A stretch of DNA of 64,000 nt, taken from Sulfitobacter sp. OXR-159. Its GTDB lineage: Bacteria > Pseudomonadota > Alphaproteobacteria > Rhodobacterales > Rhodobacteraceae. The DNA lies in NCBI RefSeq assembly GCF_034377145.1, contig NZ_CP139707.1, positions 124,001 through 188,000 on the forward strand. The letters run 5' to 3'. The position numbers and the translations under genes are program-made. Below the pieces are notes generated by a model, which was not told the DNA's origin, made no database searches, and saw only the letters and a program-made list of their open reading frames with translations. Shown in pieces: positions 62,016 through 64,000 of this stretch; position 1 is the first letter of the stretch, and each line of letters begins with the position of its first letter.

Positions 62016-62509
62016 CAGTTGCCGCTGCCGGGCTGCAAAATGGTCTTCACGCCGCCCGACATCTGCGCCGTGCCGTCGTTCAGGTTTACCGTCATTTCCT
62101 GCGCGCTCAGCGCACTTGGGCCTTGGGTCATCAACACATCGCCGCTCATTACCAAGGTGCCTGCGTCGATATCATAGTCAGCCCGCTGCGATTCAGCGGC
62201 GTCTTCGCCCGCGACCAAAACCACGCCGCCGGTTGCTTCCAGCTTGGCGATGCCTTGATCCGACGCGCGATATATCACCTCGACCTTACCGGCGGACAGG
62301 GTCATTTCGCCCTGAGAAATCAACACATTGCCAGTAAAGACCGCGGTGCCCGTGGCGTTGTCGACCGATAGGTTGTCGGCGGTCACTTCGACGGGCAGGC
62401 TGGTATCTTGCTCTAGCGCGCCAAAGGCCACATCGGCAGATTGGGCAGAGACAGGGGCGGCATGCAGCGCGAGAAACAGCGGCAGCATCAAAATAATCAA
62501 ATGTCTCAA
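62015..62509 (-). CDS. lptA: Lipopolysaccharide transport periplasmic protein LptA
   Basis: 164 residues. A Sec signal ([18 protein letters not shown]) precedes an OstA-fold beta-jellyroll with the repeating form [28 protein letters not shown]. LptA polymerises into the periplasmic bridge that carries LPS between LptC and LptD. It overlaps lptB by one base and follows lptC by five. Confidence 0.92.
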   Translation of the reverse strand: MRHLIILMLPLFLALHAAPVSAQSADVAFGALEQDTSLPVEVTADNLSVDNATGTAVFTGNVLISQGEMTLSAGKVEVIYRASDQGIAKLEATGGVVLVAGEDAAESQRADYDIDAGTLVMSGDVLMTQGPSALSAQEMTVNLNDGTAQMSGGVKTILQPGSGN

Positions 62510-62514
62510 GGCAG

Positions 62515-63123
62515 TTACTCTTTCGTTGCTTGCGGCGTATATATCAGTTTCACACCCTTTGTGAAAAGCAATTGCGATCCGGCGCTGTTCTGGCGGTTGG
62601 TGATGGCCATGCGCCCGGCGGTGATCTCGCCCGCGGGGCTGGTGGCTTTGACCGGGCCGGGTGATAGCAGATCTAGTGTGGTGAGGTTCGAAGTCATCCG
62701 GTCCGACAGAATCTGGTAGCCGGTTGAGGTGCTAACCCGCACATCGCCCGCCAGTTCCGCTTGTTCCGCGCCGGTGTCAAACCGCCCTCTGTTGGATTGC
62801 AGAGTGATCTTGGCGCCGCCCTGCAGGTCCAGCGTCGCCTCGATCTCTTCGGCCTCGTTGGTGCCGGTTTCCCCGCCGGGGGTGGTCAGCTTTTCCGCCG
62901 AGAATGAGATCAGATCGCCCTCCGCCGTGGTGCCGGAATAGAAGGGGCCGGTGATCTGCTGGTCGCGCAGCCGCTCTTGCACTTCTTTATCTGCAAAGGG
63001 GATCACCGCCTGCGGTTCAATCGCGCGCGACAGCAAGAACAGGGTCGACAGCAGCGCCAGCGCGATCAGCGGAAAGAGCACTTTCAGCCAAGAGACGACG
63101 CGAGAGTGGCGGTCACCCTTCAT
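62515..63123 (-). CDS. lptC: LPS export protein LptC
   Basis: 202 residues. A membrane anchor at about 12-32 (LKVLFPLIALALLSTLFLLSRA) precedes a periplasmic LptC/OstA-like fold (ISFSAEKLTTPGGE, AELAGDVRVSTSTGYQILSDRM). It hands LPS from LptBFG to LptA. Six bases separate it from the upstream kdsD gene. It has low similarity in sequence to enteric LptC, as is normal; the context decides the call. Confidence 0.88.
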   Translation of the reverse strand: MKGDRHSRVVSWLKVLFPLIALALLSTLFLLSRAIEPQAVIPFADKEVQERLRDQQITGPFYSGTTAEGDLISFSAEKLTTPGGETGTNEAEEIEATLDLQGGAKITLQSNRGRFDTGAEQAELAGDVRVSTSTGYQILSDRMTSNLTTLDLLSPGPVKATSPAGEITAGRMAITNRQNSAGSQLLFTKGVKLIYTPQATKE

Positions 63124-63129
63124 CGCAGG

Positions 63130-64000
63130 CTACCCCAGCCCAACGCGCAGGCAGTCGTGGATATGCAGCAGGCCCACGGGCGATTTGCCGTCATTCTCCG
63201 CAGGGTCGGTCACGATCAAGCATGTGATCTTGCGGTTGTTCATCACGCCCACGGCTTTCTCGGCCAGTTCGTCGGGGCCGATGGTAACAGGGGCCGGGGT
63301 CATGACCTCATGCGCGGTCATGGTCATCAACCCGTCAAGGTGCCGCGCGAGGTCGCCCATGGTGATGATCCCAGCCAGTGCGCCAGCGCCATCGGTCACG
63401 CAGACCACGCCAAAGCCCTTGCGGCTCATCTCGCTCAGCGCGTCGGGCATCGGCGCGTCGGCTGCGACCAGCGGCAGCGCATCGCCCACATGCATCAGAT
63501 CGGCTACGCGGCTCAGCCTTGCGCCCAGTTTGCCGCCGGGGTGGAAGTCGCGGAAATGCTCGGCGGTGAAGGCGCGGTTCTCCATCAGGGCCACGGCCAC
63601 AGCATCGCCCATCGCCAGCGTCAAGGTGGTCGAGGTGGTCGGCACCACGCCGGTGCCGCAGGCCTCTGCCGCGCGGGGCAGTTCCAGCACCACGTCACTG
63701 TGGCGGCCAAGGCTGCTGTCGGGGCGGCTGGTGATGCCGATGAGCGGGATCGCATAGCGGCGCGAATAGGCGATGAGGTTCGCCAGTTCCGGTGCCTCGC
63801 CCGAGTTTGAAATTGCCAGCACCACATCAGCCGCCGTGATCATCCCCAGATCGCCGTGGCTCGCCTCTGCCGGGTGCACAAATTGCGCAGGCGTGCCGGT
63901 AGAGGCCAGCGTCGCCGCGATCTTGTTGCCGATATGGCCCGATTTGCCGATGCCAGTGACGATCACGCGGCCCTTGCAGGCACGCATCAGGTCCACGGCG
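63130..64000 (-). CDS. kdsD: Arabinose-5-phosphate isomerase KdsD/KpsF, 5' end outside the window
   Basis: Partial: the reading frame continues past base 64000, and about 30 N-terminal residues are likely missing. The sugar isomerase (SIS) domain has RVIVTGIGKSGHIGNKIAATLASTGTPAQFVHPAEASHGDLG with the active-site His region. Two CBS domains follow, from about LMHVGDALPLV to the end. The enzyme converts ribulose 5-phosphate to arabinose 5-phosphate for KDO synthesis. The gene leads the lptC-lptA-lptB run, which links KDO supply to LPS export. Confidence 0.92.
   Translation of the reverse strand, partial: AVDLMRACKGRVIVTGIGKSGHIGNKIAATLASTGTPAQFVHPAEASHGDLGMITAADVVLAISNSGEAPELANLIAYSRRYAIPLIGITSRPDSSLGRHSDVVLELPRAAEACGTGVVPTTSTTLTLAMGDAVAVALMENRAFTAEHFRDFHPGGKLGARLSRVADLMHVGDALPLVAADAPMPDALSEMSRKGFGVVCVTDGAGALAGIITMGDLARHLDGLMTMTAHEVMTPAPVTIGPDELAEKAVGVMNNRKITCLIVTDPAENDGKSPVGLLHIHDCLRVGLG

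Noticed and set aside
1..64000. Insertion sequences, CRISPR arrays, tRNA or rRNA genes
   Set aside because: No transposase or integrase product, no spaced direct repeats and no recognisable RNA gene were found on either strand by reading; short tRNA genes could still be missed without a search tool.

Overview
The window looks like chromosomal DNA of a high-GC alphaproteobacterium of the order Rhodobacterales, most likely a roseobacter-type marine heterotroph. The pointers are two TRAP transport systems (one DctPQM, one TAXI with a fused permease), a general stress response locus of the PhyR-NepR-EcfG type with an HWE/HisKA_2-type histidine kinase, aerobic-type heme genes beside a type I isopentenyl diphosphate isomerase, and a kdsD-lptC-lptA-lptB-hpf-ptsN block. 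I see no rRNA or tRNA gene, insertion sequence, prophage or CRISPR array. Coding density is high and base composition looks even, so the window reads as stable chromosome with several catabolic modules.

Layout. 74-7777: one operon with an N-formylglutamate amidohydrolase family protein, a DctQMP TRAP transporter, a glutamine-synthetase-like ligase, an aldehyde dehydrogenase and an iron-type alcohol dehydrogenase, closed by a strong terminator. I read it as a gamma-glutamylation route for an imported amino alcohol or amine. 7840-12339: cytochrome c2-like protein, idi, hemF, hemE, hemC. 12336-17908: LysR regulator, hydantoinase/oxoprolinase subunits A and B, FAH-family hydrolase. 17924-21091 (minus): overlapping genes for a NylC/DmpA-like P1 peptidase, an alpha/beta hydrolase and a TPR protein. 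21330-23463: gabT and a divergent Xre-cupin regulator with overlapping promoters.

23532-34549 is a stress and signalling region: HisKA_2 kinase, ecfG and nepR (minus) face phyR (plus) across a perfectly palindromic EcfG-type promoter. Then follow a DUF883 protein, a holin-like membrane protein, a degenerate receiver, a Crp/Fnr regulator, a BrkB-family protein, an FNT channel, a YegD-like Hsp70 and an acidic HdeA-like periplasmic protein. Matches to GGAAC-N16/17-xGTT also lie upstream of a 55-residue membrane protein, the HdeA-like gene and a distant DJ-1/PfpI gene (the last a perfect consensus), so a small EcfG regulon can be proposed from this window alone. 32551-38158 also carries a peptide-type ABC importer.

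38391-50165: a TAXI-TRAP system with a UspA protein, then a five-gene operon (nitrilase-superfamily amidohydrolase, 911-residue PLP decarboxylase, orphan ATP-grasp enzyme, C45-like Ntn hydrolase, class III CoA-transferase) ending at a terminator. I do not recognise a described pathway with this combination; it is the best candidate for an undescribed system here. 50217-59857: DJ-1/PfpI protein, split pqiA plus pqiB and pqiC, then a MarR/GbsR-like regulator with an RND efflux adaptor and pump. 59880-64000 (minus): ptsN, hpf, lptB, lptA, lptC and the 3' part of kdsD, which runs off the window.
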